DNA of 43,878 bases, from the NCBI GenBank assembly GCA_903944725.1, contig CAJASX010000105.1:1-43878 (forward strand), read 5' to 3'. The DNA comes from an uncultured beta proteobacterium. Its GTDB lineage: Bacteria; Pseudomonadota; Gammaproteobacteria; Burkholderiales; Burkholderiaceae. The notes below the pieces were generated by a model. That model ran no database searches. It was not told the DNA's origin and saw nothing but the letters and a program-made list of their open reading frames with translations. Position 1 is the first letter of the stretch. Every line of letters begins with the position of its first letter. Below are positions 28,049 to 37,566 of this stretch, piece by piece. The translations under genes and the position numbers were made by a program.

Positions 28049-28057
28049 TGATACAAT
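28049..28057 (+). promoter_or_regulatory. Extended -10 promoter of rpmB-rpmG
   Basis: TGA-TACAAT at 28049-28057 (TGn extension plus hexamer with five of six consensus bases). Predicted start near 28064, giving a leader of about 24 bases that contains the Shine-Dalgarno AAGGAG (28075-28080), 7 bases before the rpmB ATG. Confidence 0.6.
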
Positions 28058-28087
28058 TTACCCTTTTCGCAATTAAGGAGTCGTGTC

Positions 28088-28321
28088 ATGGCAAAAGTTT
28101 GCCAAGTCACTGGGAAAAAGCCGATGGTTGGCAATAATGTTTCCCATGCAAACAATAAAACCAAGCGTCGCTTTTTGCCGAATTTGCAAAATCGTCGCTT
28201 TTGGATTGAATCAGAAAACCGCTGGATTAGCTTACGCTTGACCACTGCTGGTTTGCGCTTAATCGACAAGAACGGCATTGATGCTGTGCTCGTTGATTTA
28301 CGTGCACGTGGCCAAATTTAA
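28088..28321 (+). CDS. rpmB: 50S ribosomal protein L28
   Basis: Large-subunit ribosomal protein L28, 77 residues. It begins [20 protein letters not shown], followed by [18 protein letters not shown], and ends in [13 protein letters not shown], all typical. Only one cysteine is present, so this is the zinc-free form. Strong Shine-Dalgarno AAGGAG and an extended -10 lie upstream. rpmG follows 11 bases later, the universal gene pair in proteobacteria. Confidence 0.98.
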   Translation: MAKVCQVTGKKPMVGNNVSHANNKTKRRFLPNLQNRRFWIESENRWISLRLTTAGLRLIDKNGIDAVLVDLRARGQI

Positions 28322-28332
28322 GGGGGTTCAAG

Positions 28333-28500
28333 ATGGCTAAAGGCGGTAGAGAGAAAATTAAGTTAGAGTCTTCAGCTGGTACTGGGCACTTTTACACAAC
28401 CACTAAAAACAAGCGCACTAAACCTGAAAAATTAGAGATATCGAAGTTCGATCCCACCATTCGAAAGCATGTGCCTTATAAAGAAACCAAACTGAAGTAA
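28333..28500 (+). CDS. rpmG: 50S ribosomal protein L33
   Basis: Large-subunit ribosomal protein L33, 55 residues: it begins [14 protein letters not shown], has [17 protein letters not shown] in the middle and ends [12 protein letters not shown]. It contains no cysteine, so it is the zinc-independent C-minus form. AGGGGG lies 6 bases before the ATG. It is the last gene of the rpmBG operon and is followed by an intrinsic terminator 17 bases on. Confidence 0.98.
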   Translation: MAKGGREKIKLESSAGTGHFYTTTKNKRTKPEKLEISKFDPTIRKHVPYKETKLK

Positions 28501-28517
28501 TTTATTTTGGCAATCAA

Positions 28518-28553
28518 AAACCCGCATAGTTAAACAACGATGCGGGTTTTTTT
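28518..28553 (+). terminator. Intrinsic terminator after rpmG
   Basis: AAACCCGCAT (28518-28527), a 12-base loop, ATGCGGGTTT (28540-28549) and further T residues. The T-rich and A-rich flanks mean it could also serve the convergent desaturase gene, which ends at 28581. Confidence 0.88.
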
Positions 28554-28580
28554 ATGGGTATTTGTACTGGTATTAAGAGT

Positions 28581-29783
28581 TTAAGCGTAACGCCGTAAGC
28601 GCAAAGAAAAATCCCTTAAGCTTGTTAAGCCACTGGCCTCGGCTTGGTGACACCAGGTGCGTAATTGCGCAACTAATTGCTCGCCAGTAGAGTTTGAGCG
28701 CTGCCAAATGGCTTGTAATTCACGGCGCATTTCAATCATGATGCGCAACTGCGCATTGCTAGCCATTAACTCTTCGAGTTTATTTTTTTCTGCCGCAGTC
28801 AGGCGTGCTTCATCCTTACCAAGCCAATTGCGGGCATCTTTTAAATGCGAAGCAACCACCTGCATATGCTGCATTTCATTCTTAAAAAAGCGTCGTAGGG
28901 TCTTGCTATAGCGGTCCATTACCTCATAACGATTGGCAATGATTGCTTCTAAGGTATCTTGATCTGCAGGACGCACGGACACTAATACTGGCTTAGGTGG
29001 AGTTTTTTTCACAGTAGCCATACCTACTGCGCTAAGCATTTGAATATAGAGCCAACCAATATCAAACTCATACCACTTATTTGAAAGCTTAGCACTTGAA
29101 GCGAAGGTGTGGTGATTGTTATGAAGCTCTTCACCACCAATCAAAATACCCCACGGCACTATATTGGTTGAAGCATCTTCACAATCAAAATTACGATAAC
29201 CCCAAAAATGGCCAATGCCATTAATTACGCCCGCAGCTGTAATTGGAATCCAGAGCATTTGTACGGCCCAAACAGTAGCGCCAATTGCGCCAAATAAAAA
29301 GACATCGATGATTAACATTAAACCGACACCTTGCCAAGAAAATTTGCTGTAAAGATTTTTTTCAATCCAGTCATCGGGTGTGCCCTGTCCAAATTTACTT
29401 AAGGTTTCCGGCTTATTTGCCTCTGCTTTATAAAGCTCAACACCGCGCAAGAGCACGGTTTTAATTCCAACGATTTGGGGGCTATGGGGGTCTTCAGGGG
29501 TTTCGCAACGCGCATGGTGTTTACGGTGAACTGCGGCCCACTCTTTAGTGACCATACCAGTAGTCAGCCATAACCACAGCCGAAAAAAATGTGCTGCAAG
29601 CGGATGCAAGTCGAGTGCGCGATGGGCCTGACAACGATGCAAATAAATGGTTACAGCTGCAATGGTGATATGGGTAGCAATTAAAGTAAATAAAACAATT
29701 TGCCACCAGGCCCAATTTAAATAGCCATGGGCGAGCCCAGCAAGTAAATTGTCAGAAAAATTTAGTAAAAAACTGGAATTCAA
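28581..29783 (-). CDS. Acyl desaturase (delta-9 type membrane fatty acid desaturase)
   Basis: Membrane di-iron desaturase that introduces a double bond into acyl chains. The three histidine boxes are present: HRCQAH near residue 49, HRKHH near residue 86, and HNNHH near residue 219. Hydrophobic segments flank them. The last 130 or so residues form a mostly helical, charged tail beyond the core, ending SLRDFSLRLRRYA. The start is TTG at 29783, supported by AAGGGG 7-8 bases upstream; 400 residues in all. TACTATA sequences just upstream may be its -10. It lies 38 bases after the methyltransferase gene and may be partly cotranscribed with it. Electron donor not identified; the ferredoxin reductase at 23434 is one candidate by speculation only. 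Confidence 0.92.
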   Translation of the reverse strand: MNSSFLLNFSDNLLAGLAHGYLNWAWWQIVLFTLIATHITIAAVTIYLHRCQAHRALDLHPLAAHFFRLWLWLTTGMVTKEWAAVHRKHHARCETPEDPHSPQIVGIKTVLLRGVELYKAEANKPETLSKFGQGTPDDWIEKNLYSKFSWQGVGLMLIIDVFLFGAIGATVWAVQMLWIPITAAGVINGIGHFWGYRNFDCEDASTNIVPWGILIGGEELHNNHHTFASSAKLSNKWYEFDIGWLYIQMLSAVGMATVKKTPPKPVLVSVRPADQDTLEAIIANRYEVMDRYSKTLRRFFKNEMQHMQVVASHLKDARNWLGKDEARLTAAEKNKLEELMASNAQLRIMIEMRRELQAIWQRSNSTGEQLVAQLRTWCHQAEASGLTSLRDFSLRLRRYA

Positions 29784-29821
29784 GCGCTTACCCCTTGGTT
29801 TATATAGTAGTTACCCTTATT

Positions 29822-31255
29822 TTACGCTTTACGTCTAAAAACAGCAGCAAAGAACCCATCGGTACCATGCAAATGAGGCCACAGCTGCCACCAAGGGTTA
29901 TCGGGACTTGTACCCAAGGGTCTTTCCCCATCCATAAAGTGGTCTTTTAGGGCTTCTGCAGCTGGTACAACCTCAAATTCAGGGTGTTTAGCCAAAAAAT
30001 CTTCGGCAATAGCTTGATTTTCGGCTGGCAACAAACTGCAGGTGGCATAAACTAGGCGCCCCCCTGGTTTTAGTAAACGACTGGCAGAAGCCAAAATACT
30101 GACTTGCTTAGCATTTAATTCGGCGACACCGGCCAAGTTTTGACGCCACTTTAAATCAGGATTACGGCGCAAGGTGCCAATGCCACTGCAGGGCGAGTCT
30201 ACTAAAACACGGTCAATTTTGCCTGCAAGGCGCTTAATCTTCGTGTCGTTTTCACTATCAATCCACACGGGATGCACATTCGATAAGCCGCTACGCGCTA
30301 GTCGTGGCTTTAAATTAGCGAGTCGCCGTGCTGAAGTATCAAATGCATAAAGGCGTCCAGTCGAGCGCATGATGGCACCAATTGCCAGCGTTTTGCCGCC
30401 AGCACCAGCGCAAAAATCAACCACCATTTCACCTCGTTTGGGGGCAAGTAAATAACAGAGTAATTGGCTACCCTCATCCTGCACTTCTAAATGACCTGCT
30501 TTAAACCAGGTTGAGTTTTGCAAGGCGGGCTTGCCTTTAATCCGCAAACCCTCTGGAGCAAATGGGGTGGGCTCTGCTAAGTATCGACCGCCCAAGGCAT
30601 TCATCTCCTCCATCAGCTTTTCACGGCTAGTTTTCATGGTGTTCGCGCGTAAATCTAGTGGGGCAGGCTTCATCAGCGATTGGGCTAAAGCCTCGCGCTG
30701 TTCGATGCCAGGCGAAACAGCAAAGGCATGCCATAACCACTCAGGTAAATTATTGCGAACCATGGGCGCAAGAGTGCCGTGATCGAGCTGCGCGTAACGT
30801 AAGAGCCATTCATACTCGCCAGGCTGAAGCACAAAAGCTAAATCTGCTAGGGCACTTTCCGCGCGGTTTGCAGAGCCTAAACCACCTGCAGAAAGTGCTG
30901 ACATCATGCCCAATAAAGCTAGGCGCCGCGCCAAGGAGCCAGAGCCGCTTGCCGCAAATTGGCCCATCTCATTTTTATGTCGCAGCACTGCAAAGGCACT
31001 TTCTGCAATTAAAGCCCGATCGCGATTACCTAAACGTGGTTCAGCCCGAAAATAACGACTAACTAAACGGTCTGCCGCTTCGTCAAATTTTAGAAGTTCG
31101 GGCAAAAGCCGTTCTAAATGTAAGGCATGTTGCGGCAGTGCTTTTGCGTGGGAGAAATTCTTTTGGCCAGTTGTGACAGTCGCTGTTTTGGCATCCTTGC
31201 GTTTAGCACGATTAGAGCGCGCATAAGATCCAGCTTTATTCCAATCGGCCCTCAC
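29822..31255 (-). CDS. RsmB/NOP family rRNA (cytosine-5) methyltransferase
   Basis: SAM-dependent RNA m5C methyltransferase, 477 residues. The SAM site is VVDFCAGAGGKTLAIGA near residue 277. The two catalytic cysteines are in VDSPCSGIGTLRRNPDLKW (motif IV) and YATCSLLPAEN (motif VI). The first 35 residues are basic and probably disordered, followed by a helical N-terminal domain to about residue 180. True RsmB usually lies near fmt-def; this gene follows purN, so I give no symbol and the modified base is unknown. The start is GTG at 31255, overlapping the purN stop (GTGA), with no Shine-Dalgarno, implying translational coupling. Confidence 0.9.
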   Translation of the reverse strand: MRADWNKAGSYARSNRAKRKDAKTATVTTGQKNFSHAKALPQHALHLERLLPELLKFDEAADRLVSRYFRAEPRLGNRDRALIAESAFAVLRHKNEMGQFAASGSGSLARRLALLGMMSALSAGGLGSANRAESALADLAFVLQPGEYEWLLRYAQLDHGTLAPMVRNNLPEWLWHAFAVSPGIEQREALAQSLMKPAPLDLRANTMKTSREKLMEEMNALGGRYLAEPTPFAPEGLRIKGKPALQNSTWFKAGHLEVQDEGSQLLCYLLAPKRGEMVVDFCAGAGGKTLAIGAIMRSTGRLYAFDTSARRLANLKPRLARSGLSNVHPVWIDSENDTKIKRLAGKIDRVLVDSPCSGIGTLRRNPDLKWRQNLAGVAELNAKQVSILASASRLLKPGGRLVYATCSLLPAENQAIAEDFLAKHPEFEVVPAAEALKDHFMDGERPLGTSPDNPWWQLWPHLHGTDGFFAAVFRRKA

Positions 31256-31890
31256 AAACTGCCACTGGCAAAAAATTGGTTTTCAGGGGGGCTTAGTTTC
31301 ACTTCCTTACCTTCTATACGCAAACGGTTATCAATGAACCATTTTACGGCCCGCGGATAAATCTGATGTTCTAAGCGCAAAACCCGTGCCGCTAACTGCA
31401 CCTCATTCTCGCCACCCATTACAGTTAACTCGGCTTGACAAATAATCGGGCCTTCATCTACCCCCGTGGTCACAAAATGGACTGTGGCACCATGCTTGCT
31501 AACCCCCGCCTCAAGGGCGCGTTGGTGGGTATGGAGGCCAGTAAAGTGGGGTAATAAAGAGGGATGAATATTCATTAAGCGTCCTGCGTAATGATCAATA
31601 AAGCCTGCGGTAAGAACTCGCATAAAGCCTGCCAAAACCACTAAATTTGGCTTTAACTGATCAATCGTTGCGATCAGAGCAGCATCAAAAGCCTCTCGAC
31701 TGACAAAATCACGATGATCAATAATAAAAGCGGGAATACCCACCTCACGTGCAAAATCGAGGCCTTTAGCATGGGGGTGATTGGCGATAACCCCCGCAAA
31801 ATGGGCTGGCCAAGCCTCTTTTTGAGCCATTTTGACGATGGCTTCAAAATTAGACCCGCGACCAGAAATTAAGCTAACAATTGATTTCAT
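31252..31890 (-). CDS. purN: Phosphoribosylglycinamide formyltransferase
   Basis: Transfers a formyl group from 10-formyl-THF to GAR in purine synthesis. 212 residues from the ATG at 31890. Visible are SLISGRGSNFEAI (phosphate site), VLAGFMRVL, the catalytic block NIHPSLLPHFTGLHTHQRALEAG with Asn and His, and VDEGPIICQ with the catalytic Asp. TTG codons at 31899 and 31896 are in frame but unsupported. No Shine-Dalgarno; TATATT on minus ends 7 bases before the ATG. Divergent from ribF, with an inverted repeat between. Confidence 0.96.
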   Translation of the reverse strand: MKSIVSLISGRGSNFEAIVKMAQKEAWPAHFAGVIANHPHAKGLDFAREVGIPAFIIDHRDFVSREAFDAALIATIDQLKPNLVVLAGFMRVLTAGFIDHYAGRLMNIHPSLLPHFTGLHTHQRALEAGVSKHGATVHFVTTGVDEGPIICQAELTVMGGENEVQLAARVLRLEHQIYPRAVKWFIDNRLRIEGKEVKLSPPENQFFASGSL

Positions 31891-31897
31891 GAGCAAC

Positions 31898-31905
31898 AAT
31901 ATAAT
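31898..31905. promoter_or_regulatory. Overlapping divergent -10 elements of purN and ribF
   Basis: Minus strand TATATT (31903-31898) ends 7 bases before the purN ATG, predicting transcription from 31891. Plus strand TATAAT (31900-31905) predicts transcription from about 31912, an 18-base leader for ribF. The two overlap by four bases, much like the uvrD-valS arrangement but without perfect symmetry. Confidence 0.5.
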
Positions 31906-31921
31906 TCAAGGTTACCTTGAA
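31905..31921. promoter_or_regulatory. Inverted repeat in the purN-ribF promoter region
   Basis: TTCAAGGT-T-ACCTTGAA: two perfect 8-base arms around one base. It overlaps the end of the ribF -10 and the ribF start of transcription and lies in the purN spacer. Position and symmetry fit a dimeric repressor operator. The regulator is unknown. Confidence 0.5.
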
Positions 31922-31929
31922 AGCGACTA

Positions 31930-32880
31930 GTGAACGTATTCCGTGGCTCAACCCAGTTTTCTGCAGGCCCCTCCTGCGCTCTTACCATTGGTAATTTTGA
32001 TGGCGTGCATCGGGGTCATCATGCCTTATTGAGCGAGCTAGTGCAAGGCGCAAAGAGCCGCAAACTGACATCATGCGTGATGACCTTTGAACCTCATCCC
32101 AAGGAATTATTTGCGCCCACACAAGCACCCCCGCGCATTTTAAATTTACGAGATAAATTAGAAGCGTTCGCTGCAATTGGTATCGAACGGGTAGTGGTAG
32201 AGCATTTCAACTCGGCTTTTGCAGCCCTGACCCCCAATCATTTTGTTAAGGATATTTTGGTCGAGCGATTGCGTACGCGCTGGATTCTCATTGGTGATGA
32301 TTTTTGTTATGGTGCCAAACGCGCGGGAAATTTTGCTAGCCTAAAAATAGCGGGAGAACGTGATGGGTTTGAAGTGTCTGCAATGCCTACCATTGCCGAA
32401 AATCAGATTCGCATTTCTAGCTCGGCTCTGCGGACAGCAATTGCACGAGGAGATCTGCAGCAGGCGCATAATTTACTCGGTCGGCCTTACTGTATTTCTG
32501 GGCATGTTTTGTATGGACGCCAGTTAGGTCGTACTTTAGGTTTTCCAACCTTGAACCTTGCTGTTGCTAATCATTTGCACCGACGACAAGCTGCAGCGAG
32601 CGGTATCTTCGTCGTACAAGTTCATGGCTTAGGGCCAGAACCTCTAAGAGGTGTGGCCAGCCTAGGCATTCGCCCAACGGTAGAGGATGCTGGTCGAGTG
32701 CTATTAGAAACGCACGTATTTGATTTCAAGGAAAATGTCTATGGGCGTATTGTTAAAGTTGAGTTGCTTGAAAAAATTCGTGATGAAGCAAAATATCCTG
32801 ATTTAGCCGCTTTGCAATTAGCAATTGAAGCTGATGCTGCGCATGCGCGCCAATATTTTCTGAAAAAAGTCTATGTCTGA
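31930..32880 (+). CDS. ribF: Bifunctional riboflavin kinase / FAD synthetase
   Basis: Makes FMN and FAD from riboflavin. 316 residues. The N-terminal adenylyltransferase has [18 protein letters not shown]; the C-terminal kinase has [15 protein letters not shown] and [11 protein letters not shown]. The start is GTG at 31930 (MNVFRGS, matching the usual N-terminus); only a weak GAAAG precedes it. The last 8 bases overlap the ileS start. The gene order ribF-ileS-lspA is the classic proteobacterial one. Confidence 0.96.
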   Translation: MNVFRGSTQFSAGPSCALTIGNFDGVHRGHHALLSELVQGAKSRKLTSCVMTFEPHPKELFAPTQAPPRILNLRDKLEAFAAIGIERVVVEHFNSAFAALTPNHFVKDILVERLRTRWILIGDDFCYGAKRAGNFASLKIAGERDGFEVSAMPTIAENQIRISSSALRTAIARGDLQQAHNLLGRPYCISGHVLYGRQLGRTLGFPTLNLAVANHLHRRQAAASGIFVVQVHGLGPEPLRGVASLGIRPTVEDAGRVLLETHVFDFKENVYGRIVKVELLEKIRDEAKYPDLAALQLAIEADAAHARQYFLKKVYV

Positions 32881-35764
32881 AAAATCTACTGCCCACCCCG
32901 TTAATTTACTAGAAACCGTATTTCCGATGCGCGGTGATTTACCTAAACGTGAGCCTCAATGGGTTGCACAATGGCAAAAAAATAAGCTTTATGAAGCAAT
33001 TCGGCTAGCCCATGCTGGGCAGCCTCTATTTATTTTGCATGATGGCCCCCCATACGCAAATGGCGATATTCATATTGGCCATGCCGTCAATAAAATTTTG
33101 AAGGATATGATCGTTAAGTCGCGTTGGCTTATGGGCTTTGATGCAGCCTATGTGCCAGGCTGGGATTGTCATGGCATGCCAATTGAAATTCAAATTGAAA
33201 AAAAGTTTGGTAAAAATTTACCAGTAGATGAAGTACAAGCCAAAGCGCGCGAATATGCCAGCGTGCAAATTGCCAAACAAAAAATTGATTTTGAGCGCTT
33301 GGGGGTTTTAGGCGATTGGAATCATCCCTACCTCACTATGGACTACCAAAATGAGGCCGATGAAATTCTAGCGCTAGCCGAAATCTGGCAAAAGGGCTAC
33401 GTGTATCGCGGATTAAAACCGGTTAATTGGTGCTTTGACTGCGGCTCGGCCTTAGCTGAGGCTGAGGTTGAATACCAAGATAAAACCGATCCAGCCGTTG
33501 ATATTGGCTTTCCCTTTGACGATGCACAGCGCTTGCAATTAGCAAAAGCTTTTGGTTTATCAGTTTTACCTGAAAAATTCGGTATGGCGGTTATCTGGAC
33601 TACAACCCCTTGGACCATACCCGCCAATCAAGCACTGAATGTTAATCCTGAATTAACTTATGCCTTAGTTGATACCAGCAAAGGTCTACTTATTTTGGCG
33701 GCCGACCGTGTAGCTAACTGCTTAACTGAATATGGTCTTGAGGGCACTATTGTGGCAACTTGCCTAGGTTACGCCCTAGAGGGAATTTCTTTTTGGCACC
33801 CGCTCGCTTCGCTCGATGATGGCTATCGTCGCCTAGCTCCCGTTTACTCTGCTGATTACGTCACTTTAGAAACGGGAACCGGTTTAGTGCACTCAGCCCC
33901 CGCATACGGTGAAGAAGATTTTAAATCATGCAAAGCACATCAATTAGCTGATGATGCGATTTTAAATCCAGTCATGGGTAATGGCGTGTATGCCTCTTGG
34001 TTGCCGTTGTTTGCTGGCGAGTTTATTTGGAAAGCCAATCCAAAAATAGTTGCTGCTTTAGAGCAAGCGGGTACCTTACTAAATCACAAAGCGTATACCC
34101 ATTCGTATATGCATTGCTGGCGCCATAAAACACCTATTATTTATCGGGCCACCTCACAGTGGTTTGCCAGTATGGATAAAAAACCTCACGCTAGTGCCCA
34201 TGGTCAAAAACTCAGTTTGCGTGAAGCAGCTTTAATTGGTATCGAAAACACCGAATTTTTCCCCGCATGGGGAAAACAACGCTTGCATAGCATGATTGCC
34301 AATCGCCCCGATTGGACATTATCGCGCCAGCGCCAATGGGGTGTGCCAATGGCTTTTTTAGTACATAAAGAAACTGGCCAACCTCACCCGCGTACCCCTG
34401 AATTATTAGAATTAGTTGCACAAAGAGTTGCGCAAGGCGGAATTGAGGCATGGCAAAAAATGAGTGTCGCCGATCTACTGACTGAGGATGCTGATCAGTA
34501 CGAAAAAAATCGCGACACCCTCGATGTATGGTTTGATTCTGGCACTACCCATTGGCATGTCATTCGTGGCTCACATCAAGCCGAGTTGTTTAATTTGGCA
34601 GCCCAAGAGCAATTTGCTAGCCCTGCTGGTCGCTTAGCCGATCTGTACTTAGAGGGCTCTGATCAGCACCGTGGCTGGTTTCATTCCTCGCTACTCACTG
34701 GCGTGATGCTCGACGGCAAGCCCCCCTATAAAGCTTTGTTAACCCATGGTTTTACAGTTGATGGGCAAGGTCGAAAAATGAGTAAATCGATTGGTAATGT
34801 GATTGCACCACAAGAGGTTGCCGATAAATTAGGTGCAGAAATTATTCGCTTATGGGTGGCCTCAACCGATTACTCGGGGGAAATGACCATTTCCGATGAA
34901 ATTCTCAAACGCGTGGTTGAGAGTTATCGACGCATTCGCAATACCTTGCGATTTTTGTTGGCCAATTTAGCCGACTTTGACCCAGATATAAATGCCCTGC
35001 CCGCCTCAGAATGGCTTGAAATTGATCGCTATTCCGTGGCCTTAGCGAGTGCTTTACAAACCGATATTCAGGCGTCTTACCAAGTTTATGAATTTCAACC
35101 GGTGGTTGCCAGAATGCTGAATTTTTGCTCCGAAGATTTAGGAGGGTTTTATCTCGATATTTTAAAAGACCGTCTTTACACCATGGCGCCCGATTCAACA
35201 GATCGCCGTGCAGCACAAAATGCACTCTTTCATATTACCCGCAATTTATTAAAATGGCTCGCACCCTTTCTGTCGTTTACGTCAGAGGAGGCATGGCAAG
35301 TCTTTCCGCACGGCAAAGCAGGTGCATGCGCCTCAATCTTCATGGAAGAATTTTCCGCCTTACCTGAAATTGAACAAGCGCAAGCATTAATCAATAAATG
35401 GACTCGCTTGCGTGAAATTCGTGCTGAAGTTACCAAGGCTATTGAAATCGAGCGTGCTGCCGGTTTAATTGGCTCTTCCTTACAAGCTGAAGTTCAAATA
35501 AAAGCTACTGAACCCGACTTTAGTTTATTGCAATCGCTTAATGATGATTTGCGTTTTGTAATGATTACCTCAAGTGCCCATATTGAACTGAGCAATGATC
35601 CTCTTCAGCCCTTAAGCATACTTGTACAAGCTAGCACTAATCGCAAATGCAGCCGTTGCTGGCATCATGTGAGTGATGTTGGTGCTGATCTTAGCCATTC
35701 TGATTTATGCGGTCGCTGTATTAGTAATCTTTTTGGGACAGGCGAAGAACGTCAATTTGCCTAA
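32873..35764 (+). CDS. ileS: Isoleucyl-tRNA synthetase
   Basis: Class I synthetase charging tRNA-Ile. 963 residues (E. coli 938). The HIGH motif is in [19 protein letters not shown]; editing-domain block [18 protein letters not shown] loop [14 protein letters not shown]. The C-terminal zinc site has two CxxC pairs, in RKCSRCWHH and [12 protein letters not shown]. It starts inside ribF (8-base overlap), so it depends on ribF translation. Absence of internal stops and full motif set make it intact. Confidence 0.98.
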   Translation: MSEKSTAHPVNLLETVFPMRGDLPKREPQWVAQWQKNKLYEAIRLAHAGQPLFILHDGPPYANGDIHIGHAVNKILKDMIVKSRWLMGFDAAYVPGWDCHGMPIEIQIEKKFGKNLPVDEVQAKAREYASVQIAKQKIDFERLGVLGDWNHPYLTMDYQNEADEILALAEIWQKGYVYRGLKPVNWCFDCGSALAEAEVEYQDKTDPAVDIGFPFDDAQRLQLAKAFGLSVLPEKFGMAVIWTTTPWTIPANQALNVNPELTYALVDTSKGLLILAADRVANCLTEYGLEGTIVATCLGYALEGISFWHPLASLDDGYRRLAPVYSADYVTLETGTGLVHSAPAYGEEDFKSCKAHQLADDAILNPVMGNGVYASWLPLFAGEFIWKANPKIVAALEQAGTLLNHKAYTHSYMHCWRHKTPIIYRATSQWFASMDKKPHASAHGQKLSLREAALIGIENTEFFPAWGKQRLHSMIANRPDWTLSRQRQWGVPMAFLVHKETGQPHPRTPELLELVAQRVAQGGIEAWQKMSVADLLTEDADQYEKNRDTLDVWFDSGTTHWHVIRGSHQAELFNLAAQEQFASPAGRLADLYLEGSDQHRGWFHSSLLTGVMLDGKPPYKALLTHGFTVDGQGRKMSKSIGNVIAPQEVADKLGAEIIRLWVASTDYSGEMTISDEILKRVVESYRRIRNTLRFLLANLADFDPDINALPASEWLEIDRYSVALASALQTDIQASYQVYEFQPVVARMLNFCSEDLGGFYLDILKDRLYTMAPDSTDRRAAQNALFHITRNLLKWLAPFLSFTSEEAWQVFPHGKAGACASIFMEEFSALPEIEQAQALINKWTRLREIRAEVTKAIEIERAAGLIGSSLQAEVQIKATEPDFSLLQSLNDDLRFVMITSSAHIELSNDPLQPLSILVQASTNRKCSRCWHHVSDVGADLSHSDLCGRCISNLFGTGEERQFA

Positions 35765-35813
35765 TGCCAGAACTAACTTAAGCAAACTAAGCAATCGCAA
35801 CTTACAAAAAAAT

Positions 35814-36293
35814 ATGACCCCTTTTCCAAATCCGTTACACCGCTATTTAATCATTGCTAGCACCGTCTTGATTCTTGATCAAATCACAAAGGTTTTTGCA
35901 CAAATTTACTTACCTATTGCTAGTCCGATTGCCATCAATGCTTACCTGAATTGGTTTTTAATTTATAACCCTGGGGCAGCTTTTTCTTTTCTTTCCCAGG
36001 CTGGCGGATGGCAACGCTGGTTTTTTTCGATTTTAGGCATTGTTGCGTCTATCGTCATTTTATGGTTTTTGCGGCGTAACACTGCTGACAAAAAATTGTC
36101 GTGGGCCCTAAGTTTAATTTTAGGCGGCGCAATTGGTAATGTACTTGATCGGTTTTTTTATGGCGCTGTAGTCGATTTCATTGATGTCCATTATGAAAAT
36201 TGGCATTGGCCTGCATTTAATTTGGCCGATAGTGCAATTTCAGTGGGCGCGGTACTAATTGTGTGGAGTGAGCTCACTAGGAATAAAATCTGA
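35814..36293 (+). CDS. lspA: Lipoprotein signal peptidase
   Basis: Inner membrane aspartyl protease (signal peptidase II) that cleaves prolipoprotein signals. 159 residues with four membrane segments. Family blocks: LILDQITK near residue 23, NPGAAFSFL, GGAIGNVLDRFFYGAVVDFID with the first catalytic Asp, and NLADSAISVGA with the second. The ATG at 35814 is 49 bases after the ileS stop; upstream in-frame ATGs lie inside ileS and are unlikely. No clear Shine-Dalgarno. Last four codons end 6 bases before coaBC. Confidence 0.95.
   Translation: MTPFPNPLHRYLIIASTVLILDQITKVFAQIYLPIASPIAINAYLNWFLIYNPGAAFSFLSQAGGWQRWFFSILGIVASIVILWFLRRNTADKKLSWALSLILGGAIGNVLDRFFYGAVVDFIDVHYENWHWPAFNLADSAISVGAVLIVWSELTRNKI
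36284..36289 (+). promoter_or_regulatory. Candidate -10 element before coaBC
   Basis: TAAAAT (five of six) inside the end of lspA ends 10 bases before the coaBC ATG (36300), and there is no Shine-Dalgarno between them. It could give a transcript with a 4-base leader. Weaker evidence than for glnS or alaS because the gene may also be read from upstream. Confidence 0.3.
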
Positions 36294-36299
36294 TTTCTT

Positions 36300-37547
36300 A
36301 TGCCGTCACTTACTGATAAAAAAATCGTCCTTGGTATTTCGGGGGGTATTGCTGCCTATAAGTCAGCTGAATTAGCGCGCCTTTTAATGCAAGAAGGTGC
36401 GACTGTGCAGGTAGTAATGAGTAATGCTGCCCATCAATTTATTACCCCTGTAACGATGCAAGCGCTAACTGGGCTACCGGTTTTTTCTAGTCAGTGGGAT
36501 GCTCGGGTTGACAACAATATGGCACATATCGAACTTTCTCGTTCTGCCGATGCGATTCTGATTGCCCCTACTACTGCCGATTTGATGGCCAAACTGTCGC
36601 TTGGTCTCGCCGATGATTTAATCACCACCTTATGTTTAGCGCGCACCTGCCCTTTATTGTTGGTTCCAGCCATGAATTTACAAATGTGGCAACACCCTGC
36701 TACCCAAAGAAGTGCGCAGCGCTTAGTAAAGGATGGTATTACTTTACTTGGTCCGGCAACTGGAATTCAAGCCTGCGGCGAAACTGGGCTAGGTCGTATG
36801 CTTGAGCCTGCAGAAATAGTCGAACATCTGTGTGCCTTTTTTCAACCTAAATTATTGCAAGGTAAGCGAGTTCTCATTACTGCTGGACCGACATTTGAAG
36901 CGATTGATCCAGTGCGAGGGATGACTAATCGTAGCTCGGGAAAAATGGGCTTTGCTATCGCTCAAGCAGCACTTGAGGCTGGTGCTCAGGTGCATCTTAT
37001 TGCTGGCCCATGCTCACTTGCAACGCCACTACAAAGTGGTGGACAAATTTATCGTACTGATGTTACTTCTGGTCAAGAAATGCATGCCGCTGTCATGAAC
37101 TCACTTGATTGCGACCTGTTCTTTTCAGTAGCAGCAGTAGCCGACTGGACTATTCCCAATCCGGCCAAAGAAAAAATCAAGCGCTCGGGTGGTACAAATG
37201 CGGCTAAAAAATCTGCAGCGCCGCTACTTCAGTTTGCTGCTAATCCTGATATTTTACAAAGCGTTGCTGATCTTGCTAATATGAATAAAGTAGGTCGGCA
37301 AAAAACACTGCGCCCCTATTGCGTTGGCTTTGCTGCAGAAACAGCTCAGCTAGAAGACCAGGCAAGCGAAAAACGCCGGCGCAAAGGAATTCCCCTCATC
37401 GTTGGTAATCTTGGTCCTGCAACTTTTGGTAGCGATTTGAACCAGCTGATCATTATTGATGAGCATGGCATTCAACGTTTACCACGCGCGCCTAAACTTG
37501 AGTTAGCGCGCTTACTAATTAAAGCCGTTGCTGCAAAATTGGTATAA
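36300..37547 (+). CDS. coaBC: Bifunctional phosphopantothenoylcysteine decarboxylase / synthetase
   Basis: Two consecutive steps of coenzyme A synthesis. 415 residues. The N-terminal flavoprotein CoaC opens [20 protein letters not shown], has the catalytic histidine in NAAHQFITP, the PAMN block [15 protein letters not shown] and the active cysteine in [10 protein letters not shown] near residue 160. The C-terminal CoaB begins [23 protein letters not shown] and has the VAAVADW and GFAAET blocks. It sits 6 bases after lspA and 19 before dut; coaBC-dut is a conserved pair. Confidence 0.97.
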   Translation: MPSLTDKKIVLGISGGIAAYKSAELARLLMQEGATVQVVMSNAAHQFITPVTMQALTGLPVFSSQWDARVDNNMAHIELSRSADAILIAPTTADLMAKLSLGLADDLITTLCLARTCPLLLVPAMNLQMWQHPATQRSAQRLVKDGITLLGPATGIQACGETGLGRMLEPAEIVEHLCAFFQPKLLQGKRVLITAGPTFEAIDPVRGMTNRSSGKMGFAIAQAALEAGAQVHLIAGPCSLATPLQSGGQIYRTDVTSGQEMHAAVMNSLDCDLFFSVAAVADWTIPNPAKEKIKRSGGTNAAKKSAAPLLQFAANPDILQSVADLANMNKVGRQKTLRPYCVGFAAETAQLEDQASEKRRRKGIPLIVGNLGPATFGSDLNQLIIIDEHGIQRLPRAPKLELARLLIKAVAAKLV

Positions 37548-37552
37548 ACGGT

Positions 37553-37558
37553 TATAAG
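37553..37558 (+). promoter_or_regulatory. Candidate -10 element before dut
   Basis: TATAAG (five of six) ends 8 bases before the dut ATG at 37567, predicting a 2-base leader. AAGAA in the gap is only a weak Shine-Dalgarno. dut may also be read from coaBC. Confidence 0.3.
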
Positions 37559-37566
37559 AAAACAGT

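Noticed and set aside
35673-35813. A longer lspA start inside ileS.
   Set aside because: It would add 47 residues with an extra hydrophobic segment overlapping the ileS zinc-binding tail; the 159-residue form from 35814 matches the family length.
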